A DNA stretch of 64,000 bases from Clostridium beijerinckii HUN142 (GTDB lineage Bacteria > Bacillota > Clostridia > Clostridiales > Clostridiaceae). Position numbers and translations under genes: made by a program. The notes under the pieces were generated by a model. It made no database searches, was not told the origin of the DNA, and was given only the letters and a program-made list of their open reading frames with translations. Where the stretch lies: positions 186,001-250,000 of the forward strand of contig NZ_JHXK01000008.1 in assembly GCF_000621745.1 (NCBI RefSeq). Reading direction: 5' to 3'. Below are positions 45,829 through 56,307 of the stretch, piece by piece (position 1 is the stretch's first letter; each line of letters starts with the position of its first letter).

Positions 45829-47547
45829 TCACCTCATATTTTGGAACATTTTTAACACATTCAATATTCCATATCCCCATACTGGATTTGGATATAAATC
45901 TCCACTTCTTTGAACCGCACCTCTTTGAATATATGTTTTTATTGTTTGAGAATATATATTAGGATCATTCCCCTCTACAATTCCCCATTGAAATAGCATG
46001 GCACAAGTCCCTGCCAATATAGCTGCTGATACACTTGTTCCATTTACAATAGCAGTTTGATTATTAGGTGCTACAGTTAAGGCATTCATTCCTCCTGCTG
46101 CCACATCAATTCTATTAAGATAATCCTCTAAAAATGCTATTCCCGAATAATCTAGAACATTATTATTTAACTGATTGTATGCTGCTGCAGTAATTGTATA
46201 TTCTGAGCTTGCTGGATTACTTATAGTTCCATACGGATCCGAGGAAATAAACCTAGTTCCGCCAACACTAACTCCTTCTTGAGGTATCCATGCATTAAAT
46301 CTACCATTTAGAATAGACTGTCCAGTCAGTGTAAATCGCCAAATTCCTTCTGTTATGTTTAATAGCCTTACTCTCATTAATTGATCTCCTGTATATTCTT
46401 CTGGTACATAGTAATTTACTATCATTGAAGTGGTTTCAAACACAAATGAGTAAGTTTCTATGGCTGTTATTTCTGCATTTATAGTTCCAGTACTCTCTCC
46501 TGATGGTGATGTTATATTCAATGTCATTATATTTGGCGATTCAATCCAAATGTCAATTATTACATTTTTTTGCTCTGGGGATATATATAACTGTATTGTT
46601 CTAGATTCGTTAACCTGTGATATTGTACCTGATGTATGTGTTCCACTTGCACCTTGATTTCCCGAACCATTGACTATTGCAATTCCGCTGCTTTGAGATA
46701 TTAAATCCATATACTGCTCTAGAAAACCATTTCCTTTATGACTTCCTAAATTACTTTCTAAAGGCATATATATTACCAAGGGTTTATTATTTTCTAGTGA
46801 ATATCTGTTTAGAAATTCTAATGCTGAGAAAACAGATAGCATACTATATATAGGTATTTGTATATTATAACGCTCTTTATAGGCAATATTTTGAAGAAGT
46901 TTTACTACTACAAAATCGCATTCTGGAACCATACCCTTTAAATTAGGATTTTTTCCAATTGATCCGATTATTCCTGCCATATTGGTTCCATGGCCTATTT
47001 CGTCTTTGGTTGGAACTATATCATAAGGAGATTGTCCTGCCTTAAAAGCATCTATTGCTTGTTGTATTGTACTTTTATTATATACACTTCCGAACGGAAC
47101 TCCATTCTTTCCAGTTTGCTGCTCAGAATTTATAGTTTGATCCCAAATGTATTCTATTTTAGTCTGTCCATTTTCTCTTATAAATTCATCATTTAAATAA
47201 TCAATACCTGAATCTATAATTGCCACATTTACTCCTCTCCCAGTAAGTCTTAATGGTAACTCTAATTGCAGAAAATTAGCTTGAGATGCTTCAATCGGAG
47301 AAACTTCCTCTAGCGTAAATATATCTGGAAAAGATCTATATATTACTGTAGAGAAAACTGGATTTGATGTCCCCGTATCAAGTTCTACTGGTGTAGATAA
47401 TATAGCATATTGATTATTAATTATAGTCGCATAATATCCTGGCTGTTTTGAAACTTCATCCTCAATGTTACCTTCGTATTGAACTATATAATGATAGTAA
47501 TTTGCATCAGAAAAAATATTTATTGGAGCTCTAAAACCTTCCTTCAT
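45829..47547 (-). CDS. Csp-type S8 family serine protease, second gene
   Basis: A 572-residue subtilase of the clostridial Csp group, which process the spore cortex hydrolase SleC at germination. It has a prodomain (about 1-90) and a catalytic domain with the full triad: Asp in VAIIDSGIDYLN, His in IGHGTNMAG and Ser in VNGTSVSAAI. A long insertion of about 190 residues with a beta-rich domain lies between His and Ser, as in Csp proteins. No signal peptide. Its ATG overlaps the stop of the preceding paralogue (ATGA), so the pair is translationally coupled. Which C. perfringens Csp it corresponds to is not resolved. Confidence 0.88.
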   Translation of the reverse strand: MKEGFRAPINIFSDANYYHYIVQYEGNIEDEVSKQPGYYATIINNQYAILSTPVELDTGTSNPVFSTVIYRSFPDIFTLEEVSPIEASQANFLQLELPLRLTGRGVNVAIIDSGIDYLNDEFIRENGQTKIEYIWDQTINSEQQTGKNGVPFGSVYNKSTIQQAIDAFKAGQSPYDIVPTKDEIGHGTNMAGIIGSIGKNPNLKGMVPECDFVVVKLLQNIAYKERYNIQIPIYSMLSVFSALEFLNRYSLENNKPLVIYMPLESNLGSHKGNGFLEQYMDLISQSSGIAIVNGSGNQGASGTHTSGTISQVNESRTIQLYISPEQKNVIIDIWIESPNIMTLNITSPSGESTGTINAEITAIETYSFVFETTSMIVNYYVPEEYTGDQLMRVRLLNITEGIWRFTLTGQSILNGRFNAWIPQEGVSVGGTRFISSDPYGTISNPASSEYTITAAAYNQLNNNVLDYSGIAFLEDYLNRIDVAAGGMNALTVAPNNQTAIVNGTSVSAAILAGTCAMLFQWGIVEGNDPNIYSQTIKTYIQRGAVQRSGDLYPNPVWGYGILNVLKMFQNMR

Positions 47548-49394
47548 CTAAATTTTCCATCTCCTGCCTTTGGAATTCTTATAAATAATTTATTTACATA
47601 ATACTCGTCAAACTTATAATCTTTACTTATATATTTCTTGTTAGTAATATTCATCCTAAATCCTTGGTTGTTATTTCTATATAAACCACTTATCACATTG
47701 AAAATACCTAGCAAATCAAAATCACCATATCCCGTTTCTCTGCTAGGATATCTATTAGCTGAATTTCTGTTAGCACCATACATTATGTATGTTCTAATTT
47801 TCTTAGTATACATGGTAGGATCATTACCATCTACAATCCCCCATTGTAATAAAAGCGCACATGCTCCAGCCACTACAGCTGTAGCCGCAGAACTACCCGA
47901 AAATGTTGTTACTCCTCCTGCAACCTTTGTTGTTAATATATTTACGCCTATAGTTGAAATATCTGGGTTAATCAATCCATTAATATTAAATCCTTTACCA
48001 GAAGCCGCAATTAATGCATTGTTATTCCCATAATAAGATACTGTGATAACATTAACAGCTGTTGATGGTATTGTTAGAGTAGTAAATGGATCCGATTCAA
48101 GAAATATTGTATTTTCTGGTAAGGTGCTTTTAGGAGGAAGCCATATGTCATACCTACCATTTGTTATATATTCACCTATAAGATTAAAAGTCCATGTTCC
48201 TGGTTTTATATTACTAAACGTAAGACTTATTACTTGATGTCCTGTAAAATGTTCTGGCGAGTAGAATCTTACTAACATATCTGTATTTAAAAAAACAAAT
48301 CTTATTGGTTGCACTTTATTTATTTTAGATTGTATAACTGCCGAAGCTTCACCTGTCGGAGAAATTACATTTATTGATGCAATATTCGGCCTTCGTATCC
48401 ATATATAAATCGGAAGATATTTTATTTCTCTTGGTATTCTTAGCTCTATTACTTTTATATCTCCTACATTTCTAATATACCCTGATACATGACCTTGAGA
48501 ATCCCCCTCATTTCCTACCCCATTTACTACGCACAATCCTCTGCTATTCCCAATAGATGTTATATATCTTGAAATTAAATTGTTACCATCATGACTACCT
48601 TCAGTACTTCCAACACCTAGATAAATAACCATTGGTTGTTTACGTTCTACTGCAACTCTCCTCAAATATTCTACTCCTGCTACAATTTCAGATGCATTAT
48701 ATACTGGAGTGTGCGGAACTCCGTTTTCTTGCAATTGCCTTTTGAAATTAGTAGATTCAAAAAGCTTAACAATAACAAAATCACTTGCATTTGCAATTCC
48801 TTGAAATTCAGTGTTGTATCCCCTTGCTCCTATAATCCCAGCAGCTTTTGTTCCATGTCCAACTTCATCTCTAGAAGGAACTATTTGATATGGGTCTCCA
48901 TTATTCCTCTTAGCTGCAATAGCATTATTAATTTGGTCATTTGAATAAGTCTGGCCTATATATACAGAGTCACTGGTATTACTTTGAATAGATTGATCCC
49001 ATATACTTATTATTCTTGATGTATCATCTTCTCTTATAAATTCATCATTTAAATAATCTATACCTGTATCAACTATCCCTATCAGAACTCCCCTTCCATT
49101 CAAATCTAAAAATGGATTTATCTTTATGTTATTTATATTATCTACAGATGATGGTGAAATATCTTCTAAAACATAAATTGTCCTAAAATCATAAAATACA
49201 ATTGCTGGCACATCATTTAGGAGTCTATCAAGATCATTGTTTCGTACAGATACTACTCCGATATTGCCTGTAATTATATCCCCACAAGCATAAGATAACT
49301 TATCTATTTGTTCTTTAAAATTCCCTCTATACTCAATCAAATAATTTGCCGAATCGGGATCATAATATAAATTACAGTCACGTAAATCAGACAT
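47544..49394 (-). CDS. Csp-type S8 family serine protease, first gene
   Basis: A 616-residue subtilase of the same clostridial Csp group. Prodomain about 1-90, then Asp in IGIVDTGIDYLN, His in VGHGTKAAG, Ser in FSGSSAATAV, all present, so unlike the pseudoprotease CspC of C. difficile it should be active. A C-terminal extension of about 40 residues beyond the catalytic fold is absent from its neighbour. AGGAGTTAG precedes the ATG. No sleC gene is in the window. Confidence 0.88.
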   Translation of the reverse strand: MSDLRDCNLYYDPDSANYLIEYRGNFKEQIDKLSYACGDIITGNIGVVSVRNNDLDRLLNDVPAIVFYDFRTIYVLEDISPSSVDNINNIKINPFLDLNGRGVLIGIVDTGIDYLNDEFIREDDTSRIISIWDQSIQSNTSDSVYIGQTYSNDQINNAIAAKRNNGDPYQIVPSRDEVGHGTKAAGIIGARGYNTEFQGIANASDFVIVKLFESTNFKRQLQENGVPHTPVYNASEIVAGVEYLRRVAVERKQPMVIYLGVGSTEGSHDGNNLISRYITSIGNSRGLCVVNGVGNEGDSQGHVSGYIRNVGDIKVIELRIPREIKYLPIYIWIRRPNIASINVISPTGEASAVIQSKINKVQPIRFVFLNTDMLVRFYSPEHFTGHQVISLTFSNIKPGTWTFNLIGEYITNGRYDIWLPPKSTLPENTIFLESDPFTTLTIPSTAVNVITVSYYGNNNALIAASGKGFNINGLINPDISTIGVNILTTKVAGGVTTFSGSSAATAVVAGACALLLQWGIVDGNDPTMYTKKIRTYIMYGANRNSANRYPSRETGYGDFDLLGIFNVISGLYRNNNQGFRMNITNKKYISKDYKFDEYYVNKLFIRIPKAGDGKFR

Positions 49395-49603
49395 ATCTAA
49401 CTCCTAATATTACTTGCATTAATACTATATATATTTTTATATTGTTTATTTGATGATTGAAATTATTTGCTGACCTAAATTAATAACTAGGATATTCCTT
49501 AATACTTAAATCAAATCCTTCATTACTTTACAATTTATAATGAAATAATTACAAAAAGCAATAAACATTTTATTATAATGCTTATTGCTTAAAATATAAC
49601 TTG

Positions 49604-50208
49604 GTTTTATATATAAAATTCCTCCAATAATATCCATTATAGCCATAGTCAATTGCCAACTTTGTCCAATACCCATTGTTTTTGAGAATTGACCTGCTAA
49701 TAATGGCACACAAAATGCAGCAACAACTTGTCCTATATTTGCTAAAAATGTTCTATAAGTAGTCATGCTAACACAGACTCATGCTGATCTCTAGTCAAAG
49801 CTCCATAAGGAACATTAACAAATGTATAGCAGACAGATAGAGCAATGTATGTTGCATAAGCATATATCATTTTTCCACCTTCACTTAGCTGTGGTGTGCT
49901 AAAACACAATATAGCTAAAATTGCGAAAGGTACTGCGCCGTATAACAAAAATGGTCTAAACTTACCATATTTAGTATTTGTTTTATCAATAATCATTACT
50001 ACAAGCGGGTCTGAAACAGCATCTAAAATACGAACTATAAAAAACATAAATGCCGCTGCACTTGATGTCAACCCAAAAACATCAGTGTAAAAAACAATAA
50101 ATAACTAGAGATACTTGCATATACAAGATTACATGCAAAATCTCCAAAATCATACCCGATTTTTTCTCTTGTAGAAATACTTGTCTGTATCATTTTAGTT
50201 TGCTTCAT
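49604..50208 (-). pseudogene. Broken GPH-family sugar:cation symporter
   Basis: The N-terminal part of a glycoside-pentoside-hexuronide symporter (MelB/XynB-like). It starts at ATG 50208 with a perfect AGGAGG, and reads KIGYDFGDFACNLVYASIS. One frameshift occurs in a T run near 50090 (VFGLTSSAAAFMFF continues in another frame through RILDAVSDPLVVMIIDKTNT). A second occurs near 49780 (GALTRDQHES, then MTTYRTFLANIGQ). Homology stops after about MDIIGGILY, roughly half of the usual 450 residues, so the C-terminal half is deleted. Positions of the breaks are read directly; the 3' limit is approximate. Confidence 0.85.
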
Positions 50209-50726
50209 AAAATTACCTCCTAATATTTTAGATGTAACCTACTATTCCTGTAATGAAAATTAATTTTCTAGACACGTTAACATTTACTCTATAAAATCTT
50301 AAATTTGATTTTATAATTGTAAATACTTACACAACATTAATAGGCCTTTATATTAAATAATGCTGTCTGCAATTCCTTATAATTAACGTTATCAAATCTC
50401 TTACATATTATAAAAACAGGTTTCCTCTTCCCTACAAAATATATTTAAACTAGTACCTTATATAATTTATACATCGATTACATTACAATTATGAGTTATT
50501 CAGCGACAATAATAAATAAACTATTTTCTATTTATTGTTTGTTATTTTATGTTCTTTTCCTCTTTACTAACTAAATCAAAATTTAATTAATATTATCTAC
50601 TATATAAATTTAATCTAACTTTGTACAAATAAAAACTTTAATAAAATCTTTTATTTGATTTTTAACAAAGTTTCTTTTAATTATTTTATCCTTAATTTGA
50701 TTCATCTAAGTGTAAACTTTAACTAA
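50209..50726. other. Intergenic region without gene
   Basis: About 500 bp of AT-rich sequence upstream of the broken symporter. No open frame, repeat or known RNA recognised. Confidence 0.45.
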
Positions 50727-50766
50727 ATAAAAAAACACAAAAATTTATTTCTAAACTTTTGTGTTT
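50727..50766 (-). terminator. Second terminator downstream of rnpB
   Basis: Minus-strand AAACACAAAA pairs with TTTTGTGTTT, followed by T7. A 61-codon minus-strand frame overlapping it is not a gene. Confidence 0.7.
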
Positions 50767-50844
50767 GCCACTATTACGAGTATACATATTATTTAAATAT
50801 TCATTCAATAAAATATTTCTCTGCATTATAAAATATTTTATACG

Positions 50845-50911
50845 CAAAAAAAGCAAGTGAAAATTAAGGGAAATACGAATATCGTATTCCTCAAATCCTT
50901 GCAATTACTTG
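50845..50911 (-). terminator. rnpB terminator
   Basis: A long stem begins CAAGTAATT at the rnpB end and returns AATTTTCACTTG, with inner AATACGA-TATTCGTATT, followed by CT7. Confidence 0.75.
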
Positions 50912-51262
50912 TTGCGAGATAAGCCATAAGCCGAGTTCTGTATTAAGCAATCATCTATCTAGGCCTACTGTTGCCAGTAAGCTCAAGCGACGCACCCAGA
51001 GGCGGGACGGGCAGCCCCTTTAATTGCCTCTCTATTCGGTCTTGCTCCAAGTGGGGTTTACATAGCCGTGAAGTCTCCATCACGCTGGTGAGCTCTTACC
51101 ATCACCTTTCCACCCTTACCTAAGTAAAACTTAGGCGGTATATCTCTGTTGCACTTTCCTTCAAGTCACCTTGACTGGACGTTATCCAGCACCCTGCCCT
51201 ATGGAGCTCGGACTTTCCTCTCCTAGATCTACGTCTAGCAGCGATTGCACGTCTCACTCGCA
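50912..51262 (-). ncRNA. rnpB: RNase P RNA
   Basis: Minus-strand sequence with the universally conserved RNase P core. GAGGAAAGTCCGAGCTCC and AGGGCAGGGTGCTGGATAA lie in the 5' half. GTGCAACAGAGATATACCGCC and GGTAAGGGTGGAAAGGTG follow, with AGACCGAATAG and ACAGAACTCGGCTTATGGC near the 3' end. The closing helix is TGCGAG with CTCGCA. At about 350 nt it fits the ancestral type A RNA. It is the ribozyme that trims tRNA 5' ends. Confidence 0.97.
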
Positions 51263-51268
51263 AAATCT

Positions 51269-51297
51269 ATATTAACATATATCCTTTTAAGATGCAA
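51269..51297 (-). promoter_or_regulatory. rnpB promoter
   Basis: TTGCAT and TAATAT separated by 17 bases on the minus strand, with the -10 box 7 bases ahead of the expected RNA 5' end. Confidence 0.65.
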
Positions 51298-51330
51298 ATA
51301 TATTTTTCATACAACATTTCTAAATTATAG

Positions 51331-51636
51331 TTATATTAAAAAAAATATTACTGTTAATAATAATATTACTATTATTCCATATAAACTTACACCACAAAAT
51401 AATAACGTTAATAATATAAGTCCGCCAACAATTAATTTAGGATAAAGTAAAAATAAAAGAGGATTCTTGCTAGGGAAAAATGGCGGAAACCGTCCATTCC
51501 ATCCACCATACTTACTTTTTCTGCTTCCTCCCCTAAAAAAATTTCGTATTGTTCTCTTACTATGTTTAAAAAAATTTTTCAAGTCATCTTTTAGCTCTTC
51601 ACTATCCTTATTATTAAAATCATGATCTTTCCCCAT
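51331..51636 (-). CDS. Small hypothetical membrane protein
   Basis: A 101-residue protein. The N-terminal half is charged and basic (DDLKNFFKHSKRTIRNFFRG) with an aromatic/glycine patch. The C-terminal half contains a strong hydrophobic stretch (about 64-100), probably two closely spaced membrane helices. The ATG at 51636 is preferred over that four codons upstream because GGTGG lies between them. No family recognised. It lies between rnpB and nif3. Confidence 0.55.
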   Translation of the reverse strand: MGKDHDFNNKDSEELKDDLKNFFKHSKRTIRNFFRGGSRKSKYGGWNGRFPPFFPSKNPLLFLLYPKLIVGGLILLTLLFCGVSLYGIIVILLLTVIFFLI

Positions 51637-51714
51637 AATCCACCGCATAATTATTATTTCAATATTAGTATATGCATGTATTCAATTTTTTAGTAAACTC
51701 TTTTTCAAGGTATC

Positions 51715-51773
51715 GTTCTTAAGAACTAATATTAAAATGGTTTAGTACATCAACCATTTTAATATAAAGTTCT
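51715..51773. repeat. Palindrome plus long perfect hairpin
   Basis: GTTCTTAAGAAC (51715-51726) is a perfect 12-base palindrome that merges into a hairpin with arms of about 20 bases (ATATTAAAATGGTT and AACCATTTTAATAT) ending AGTTCT. No T run follows on either strand. Confidence 0.6.
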
Positions 51774-51790
51774 ACCAATCACTCTATTTA

Positions 51791-52582
51791 TTAAATAAAC
51801 TCATAAGGATCTTCACATTTTCTTGAAGCAATAAACTCTACACCTTTAAATTTTGCCCTTAAAAAATCTAATGTTTTTAAAAACACAAGATATTCTGTTG
51901 AGAAATGTCCTGCATCTATTATGCTTACACCTAATTCTTTGAAATCTGATGCAAAGTGATATGTTGTATCCCCTGTTACTATACAATCTGCACCAAGATC
52001 TTTTGCTTTATAAAAGAAATCTTGCCCACTGCCATTAATTATAGCTATTGTTTTTGCTTTATCTTTTCCCCTAACAATCCTCATATTTTTTATATTTAAA
52101 TTTTTTTTAATATTTTCTATAAGATCATTTAACATTATTTCTTCTTCTAATTTAATTAATCTTCCAATTCCGCCATCTTTGTAATTATTAGATTCATTGG
52201 GTTCAATAATTTGTTGTGATTCAAAGCCTAAAATTCCAACTATAGTTTCGTTAATTCCACCTTTAGCACTGTCTAAGTTTGTATGGCAAGAATATAAAGC
52301 TATATCCTTTTTAATTAAGCGTATCAACTTATTCCCTAATAAATCTCCTTTAACTATATTTTTAGGCCTTTTGAATAGCAGAGGGTGATGAGTTATTATT
52401 AATTCACATCTTAAATCTACTGCTTCTTCAATTACTTCATTTGTACAATCTAAAGACAACAAAACCTTGTTTATATTCTTATCTTCATCTCCAACCATCA
52501 GGCCAACATTATCATAAGATTCCATCAAAAATTTTGGTGCAAATATTTCTATTTCTTTTATTATATCTTTAACTTTGACCAT
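51791..52582 (-). CDS. Nif3-like dinuclear metal centre protein
   Basis: A 263-residue member of the NIF3/YbgI/YqfO family, which form toroidal hexamers with a two-metal site. Seen: MESYDNVGLMVGDEDK, ELIITHHPLLFKRPK, YSCHTNLDSAKGG, DCIVTGDTTYHFASD and IDAGHFSTEYLV, carrying the metal-binding histidines. Biochemical function of the family is not settled. It is shorter than Bacillus YqfO, lacking the inserted PII-like domain. It follows trmK by 11 bases, the usual clostridial order. TAGGTGG precedes the ATG. Confidence 0.9.
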   Translation of the reverse strand: MVKVKDIIKEIEIFAPKFLMESYDNVGLMVGDEDKNINKVLLSLDCTNEVIEEAVDLRCELIITHHPLLFKRPKNIVKGDLLGNKLIRLIKKDIALYSCHTNLDSAKGGINETIVGILGFESQQIIEPNESNNYKDGGIGRLIKLEEEIMLNDLIENIKKNLNIKNMRIVRGKDKAKTIAIINGSGQDFFYKAKDLGADCIVTGDTTYHFASDFKELGVSIIDAGHFSTEYLVFLKTLDFLRAKFKGVEFIASRKCEDPYEFI

Positions 52583-52593
52583 AATTTCACCAC

Positions 52594-53286
52594 CTAAAAA
52601 CTTTTTAATAGTTTTTTTAACTTCTCATTCTTTTCTATCAATTCATTTTTTCTTGAAATTGCATGTTCAGTATTATCTCTAATAAAATCTATCACTTTTT
52701 CATTTTTTTCAATTTTACTTTCTATATATGATTTAAATAAAGGTAATTTTTTGTTTAATATAAAGGGACTTATCTCATAAAATATATTTTCTAATTTTAT
52801 ATAGTCTCCTTTCTTATATTTAACTTTAAATATCTCATAATACTTGTCTTCATCCAAGCAAATATCCTCTTCTAATATTTCATAATTACTGCTATATAAA
52901 TATTCCCTTAATACTTCTGGATTTTGCGCCGGTTGAAGCAATAAATATTCTAATTCTTTTACCTTATCTAAATCATTTTCCAATATATCTCTAATTAAAT
53001 TGCCACCCATCCCAGCAATTATTACAGCCTGAACTTCTTTATTTTTTAATACAGATAAACCGCTTCCTAATCTTAAATCTACTTTATCTAGTACTCCATC
53101 AAGTGCAGCATTAACTTTTGCTTTTTTCAGTGGATCTTTATTAACATCTGATGCAATAACTTTATTAACAATATTATGTTTAACTAGATATATTGGTATA
53201 TATCCATGATCTGTTCCGACATCCATTATTACTTCTACTTTATTAATTTTTTCTATAATCCATTTCAGTCTTTTACTTAATTCCAT
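52594..53286 (-). CDS. trmK: tRNA (adenine-22-N1)-methyltransferase
   Basis: A 230-residue SAM-dependent methyltransferase that makes m1A22 in tRNA. Seen: SAM motif VIMDVGTDHGYIPIYLV, ASDVNKDPLKKAKVN, VIIAGMGGNLIRDIL and LLLQPAQNPEVLREYL. A C-terminal coiled coil (about 185-228) is typical. It lies 80 bases after sigA beyond a terminator, and 11 bases before nif3. AGAGGT precedes the ATG. Confidence 0.93.
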   Translation of the reverse strand: MELSKRLKWIIEKINKVEVIMDVGTDHGYIPIYLVKHNIVNKVIASDVNKDPLKKAKVNAALDGVLDKVDLRLGSGLSVLKNKEVQAVIIAGMGGNLIRDILENDLDKVKELEYLLLQPAQNPEVLREYLYSSNYEILEEDICLDEDKYYEIFKVKYKKGDYIKLENIFYEISPFILNKKLPLFKSYIESKIEKNEKVIDFIRDNTEHAISRKNELIEKNEKLKKLLKSF

Positions 53287-53331
53287 ATTTACCTCTCTTT
53301 TATTTTATTTATAAATTTAAATCTTCTACTT

Positions 53332-53361
53332 AAAAAGAAGCACCTAACTTTAGGTGCTTTT
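53332..53361 (-). terminator. sigA terminator
   Basis: Minus-strand AAGCACCTAA pairs with TTAGGTGCTT, then C and five T, directly after the sigA stop. Confidence 0.85.
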
Positions 53362-53366
53362 AGCTA

Positions 53367-54473
53367 CTAATCTAAATAATCTTTTAATTTTTTGCTTCTT
53401 GATGGATGTCTTAACTTCCTTAAAGCTTTTGCTTCAATTTGTCTAATTCTTTCTCTAGTAACATTAAATTCTTTACCTACTTCTTCAAGTGTTCTAGCTC
53501 TTCCATCATCAAGTCCAAATCTTAACCTTAATACTTTTTCTTCTCTAGGAGTTAATGTATCTAAAACATTGATTAATTGTTCTTTAAGCATTGTAAATGC
53601 TGCTGCTTCAGCTGGTGCTGGTGCTTCATCATCTGGGATAAAATCTCCTAAATGCGAATCTTCTTCTTCACCTATTGGAGTTTCTAGTGAAACTGGTTCT
53701 TGTGCTATTTTTTGAATTTCACGAACCTTATCTACAGGGAGCTCCATAACTTTTGAAATTTCTTCTGGGAATGGGTCTCTACCTAATTCCTGAAGCAATT
53801 GCCTTTGTACTCTGATAAGTTTATTTATAGTTTCTACCATATGAACAGGTATTCTTATGGTTCTCGCTTGATCTGCTATTGCTCTTGTTATTGCTTGCCT
53901 AATCCACCATGTAGCATAAGTCGAAAATTTATATCCTTTTCTATAATCAAATTTTTCAACAGCTTTAATAAGCCCTAAGTTTCCTTCTTGAATTAAATCT
54001 AAGAATAACATACCTCTTCCAACATATCTTTTAGCTATACTTACAACTAATCTTAAATTCGCTTCAGCCAATTTTTTCTTAGCTTTTTGGTTTCCTTCTT
54101 CAATTTCTTTAGCATAAGTTATTTCCTGTTCAGAAGACAATAAAGGCACTTTTCCAATTTCTTTTAAATACATTCGAACTGGATCATCTATAGCTATACC
54201 CTCTGGGACTGATAAATCAATTTCTTCTTCAGTCTCGGTATCAGCAACTTCACCTATTATTTCGACACCTGTCATTTCCAAAACTTCATATATCTTTTCT
54301 ATTTGCTCTGGGCTTAAATCAATATGATCCATAGCTTCCATAATTTCTTTATATGTTAGGGAACCATTCTTTTTACCCTTATCAATTAATTCTTTTACAG
54401 CCGCCATTTTAGCATTTTTATCTTTTTTATCATCTTTTGGCTTTATTACTTTTCCATTCGCTTTTTGTTCCAT
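53367..54473 (-). CDS. sigA: RNA polymerase primary sigma factor
   Basis: A 368-residue sigma-70 factor. Region 1.1-like N-terminus, region 1.2 ([17 protein letters not shown]), region 2 ([20 protein letters not shown] and [20 protein letters not shown]), region 3 ([14 protein letters not shown]) and region 4 ([20 protein letters not shown]). The ATG at 54473 has GGAAGGAGG ten bases upstream, so the longer frame from 54506 is not used. It lies 30 bases after dnaG, the conserved dnaG-sigA operon. Confidence 0.95.
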   Translation of the reverse strand: MEQKANGKVIKPKDDKKDKNAKMAAVKELIDKGKKNGSLTYKEIMEAMDHIDLSPEQIEKIYEVLEMTGVEIIGEVADTETEEEIDLSVPEGIAIDDPVRMYLKEIGKVPLLSSEQEITYAKEIEEGNQKAKKKLAEANLRLVVSIAKRYVGRGMLFLDLIQEGNLGLIKAVEKFDYRKGYKFSTYATWWIRQAITRAIADQARTIRIPVHMVETINKLIRVQRQLLQELGRDPFPEEISKVMELPVDKVREIQKIAQEPVSLETPIGEEEDSHLGDFIPDDEAPAPAEAAAFTMLKEQLINVLDTLTPREEKVLRLRFGLDDGRARTLEEVGKEFNVTRERIRQIEAKALRKLRHPSRSKKLKDYLD

Positions 54474-54502
54474 CTTATTATTGCCTCCTTCCGTCATAAC
54501 CT

Positions 54503-56293
54503 TCAACCTCTCTCTCCCTTTTTAAGTGTTTCAGATAATTTAGTAAGCTCAATTGCAATGTTTATAGATTCTTCAATTTCCCCCTCTTTTTCGAATCTAT
54601 TTTGCTTTTTCTTTAAATCCTCAATTTGCAGCTTAAGTTTAAAGCTTCTTACCTCTTTTAAATAATCTTTTATTAGTCTCTCTCTATCAGTAAAATCTAA
54701 AATCTCATGTTCCCTTATTTTGGTCAACTCTTTAGAACTTTCTATATCGTCACATCTACTTTCTACATAGGATTCTATATTACCTATATGATTAGTATCC
54801 TCATTTTTGCCTTGTAATATTAATGAATAAATTTTATTATGTGATTCTATTACAAAATCTCCGGATTTTATCGAGCTTTTAATCTCATCATAAAATTCAT
54901 CTTTGAACATTAATTTTAATAATGCTCTTTCGGCCTTTAAATATGCGGGTTCTACATATAATTTTGTTCCAAAATATTCCTTTTTATTCACAAAATTGTC
55001 TTCTTTTTGTTTTTTTGTTATTACTTGTGAAAGTACGTCATATAACGCCTGTTCTTTAATCGCTGTTTCTTCTGAAATTTTCCTTATGTATACATCTTTT
55101 TCTATAGGGTTTAGATCTGCTAAAATTTCTGCAAATTTTTCTCCATATTCTATCAGATCATTTCCATTATTTAGATTTATACCCTCCGCTGCTTTCTTAA
55201 TTCTATACTCAATTAAAGGAAGAGCTTCCTTTGCCAACTTCAGAAATGACTCCTTTCCATGATTCCTTACAAACTCATCTGGATCTTTTCCATCTGGTAC
55301 TATTAATACTTTTACATCAAATCCAGCGCCTCTTAAAATTTCTAGACCTCTTAGGGTAGCAGTCTGTCCAGCCAAATCAGCATCATAAGAAATTATTACC
55401 TTGTTAACATACCTTTTAAGAAGTCTTGCTTGGTTTACTGTAAGTGCAGTTCCAAGTGATGCTACAACATTTGTTATACCATATTGATGAAGTGATATTA
55501 AATCCATATACCCTTCAACTATAATAATGTAATCCTCTTTTAGCTTATTCTTAATCGCAAAATTTAATCCATAAAGATTTATCCCTTTTTGAAAAATCAT
55601 GGTCTCTGGCGAATTTAAATATTTTGGTTTTGAATCATCTAAAACCCTACCTCCAAATCCAATAACTTTCCCTCTTACATCAAACACTGGAAACATTACT
55701 CTGTTTCTGAACTTGTCATAAACATTTCCTGACTTCTCACTTTTGGAGATCAATCCAGCTTCAAGTAATAGATTATCTTTATATCCCTTTGTTCTTAAGT
55801 AGTTTGCTAATCCATACCAGCTATCTTGAGAGTATCCTAAACCAAATCTCTTTATAGTCTCTTCTTTTATCCCTCTCTTCAAAAAATATTCTTTTGCCAT
55901 TTTAATCCTTTGCAAATTAGCAAAATAATATCTAGCTGCTTCAACATTTATCTTATATAAAAACTCCTTTTTTCTAGAAACCGCACTATTTTCATTATCT
56001 TTTATCTGTAGCGGAATATTAGCTTTATCTGCTAAATACTTTGCTGCTTCTACAAAAGTAAGCTTTTTATATTTCATAACAAACGTAAGCACATTTCCCG
56101 CTTCTCCACATGAAAAACATTTGTATATCTGCTTTTCACTAGAAACACTAAATGATGGAGATTTATCATTATGGAATGGACATAATCCCATAAAATTTCT
56201 ACCCGATTTTTTTAGCCTTACATCCTCTGAAATAATATCGACAATGTCATTTTGTTCTTTTATTTTTTCAAGAACTTCTTCTGATATTTGCAA
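54503..56293 (-). CDS. dnaG: DNA primase
   Basis: A 596-residue primase that makes RNA primers at the replication fork. Zinc-binding domain at the N-terminus ([13 protein letters not shown] ... [12 protein letters not shown]), Toprim catalytic core with [17 protein letters not shown] and [20 protein letters not shown], and a C-terminal helicase-interaction region. It starts with TTG at 56293. GGAG lies 8 bases ahead and is paired in a hairpin that includes part of the start codon. Confidence 0.95.
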   Translation of the reverse strand: MQISEEVLEKIKEQNDIVDIISEDVRLKKSGRNFMGLCPFHNDKSPSFSVSSEKQIYKCFSCGEAGNVLTFVMKYKKLTFVEAAKYLADKANIPLQIKDNENSAVSRKKEFLYKINVEAARYYFANLQRIKMAKEYFLKRGIKEETIKRFGLGYSQDSWYGLANYLRTKGYKDNLLLEAGLISKSEKSGNVYDKFRNRVMFPVFDVRGKVIGFGGRVLDDSKPKYLNSPETMIFQKGINLYGLNFAIKNKLKEDYIIIVEGYMDLISLHQYGITNVVASLGTALTVNQARLLKRYVNKVIISYDADLAGQTATLRGLEILRGAGFDVKVLIVPDGKDPDEFVRNHGKESFLKLAKEALPLIEYRIKKAAEGINLNNGNDLIEYGEKFAEILADLNPIEKDVYIRKISEETAIKEQALYDVLSQVITKKQKEDNFVNKKEYFGTKLYVEPAYLKAERALLKLMFKDEFYDEIKSSIKSGDFVIESHNKIYSLILQGKNEDTNHIGNIESYVESRCDDIESSKELTKIREHEILDFTDRERLIKDYLKEVRSFKLKLQIEDLKKKQNRFEKEGEIEESINIAIELTKLSETLKKGERG

Positions 56294-56307
56294 GGAGGCA
56301 TCTCCTT
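56291..56307 (-). promoter_or_regulatory. Hairpin sequestering the dnaG ribosome-binding site
   Basis: AAGGAG pairs perfectly with CTCCTT around ATGC, so the Shine-Dalgarno and the first two bases of the TTG start are in one stem. A wider leader structure (TAACGAGT with ACTCGTTA, 56347-56418) lies upstream. Confidence 0.55.

Noticed and set aside
50719..50904. A 61-codon minus-strand frame after rnpB.
   Set aside because: It overlaps two terminator hairpins and has no ribosome site.
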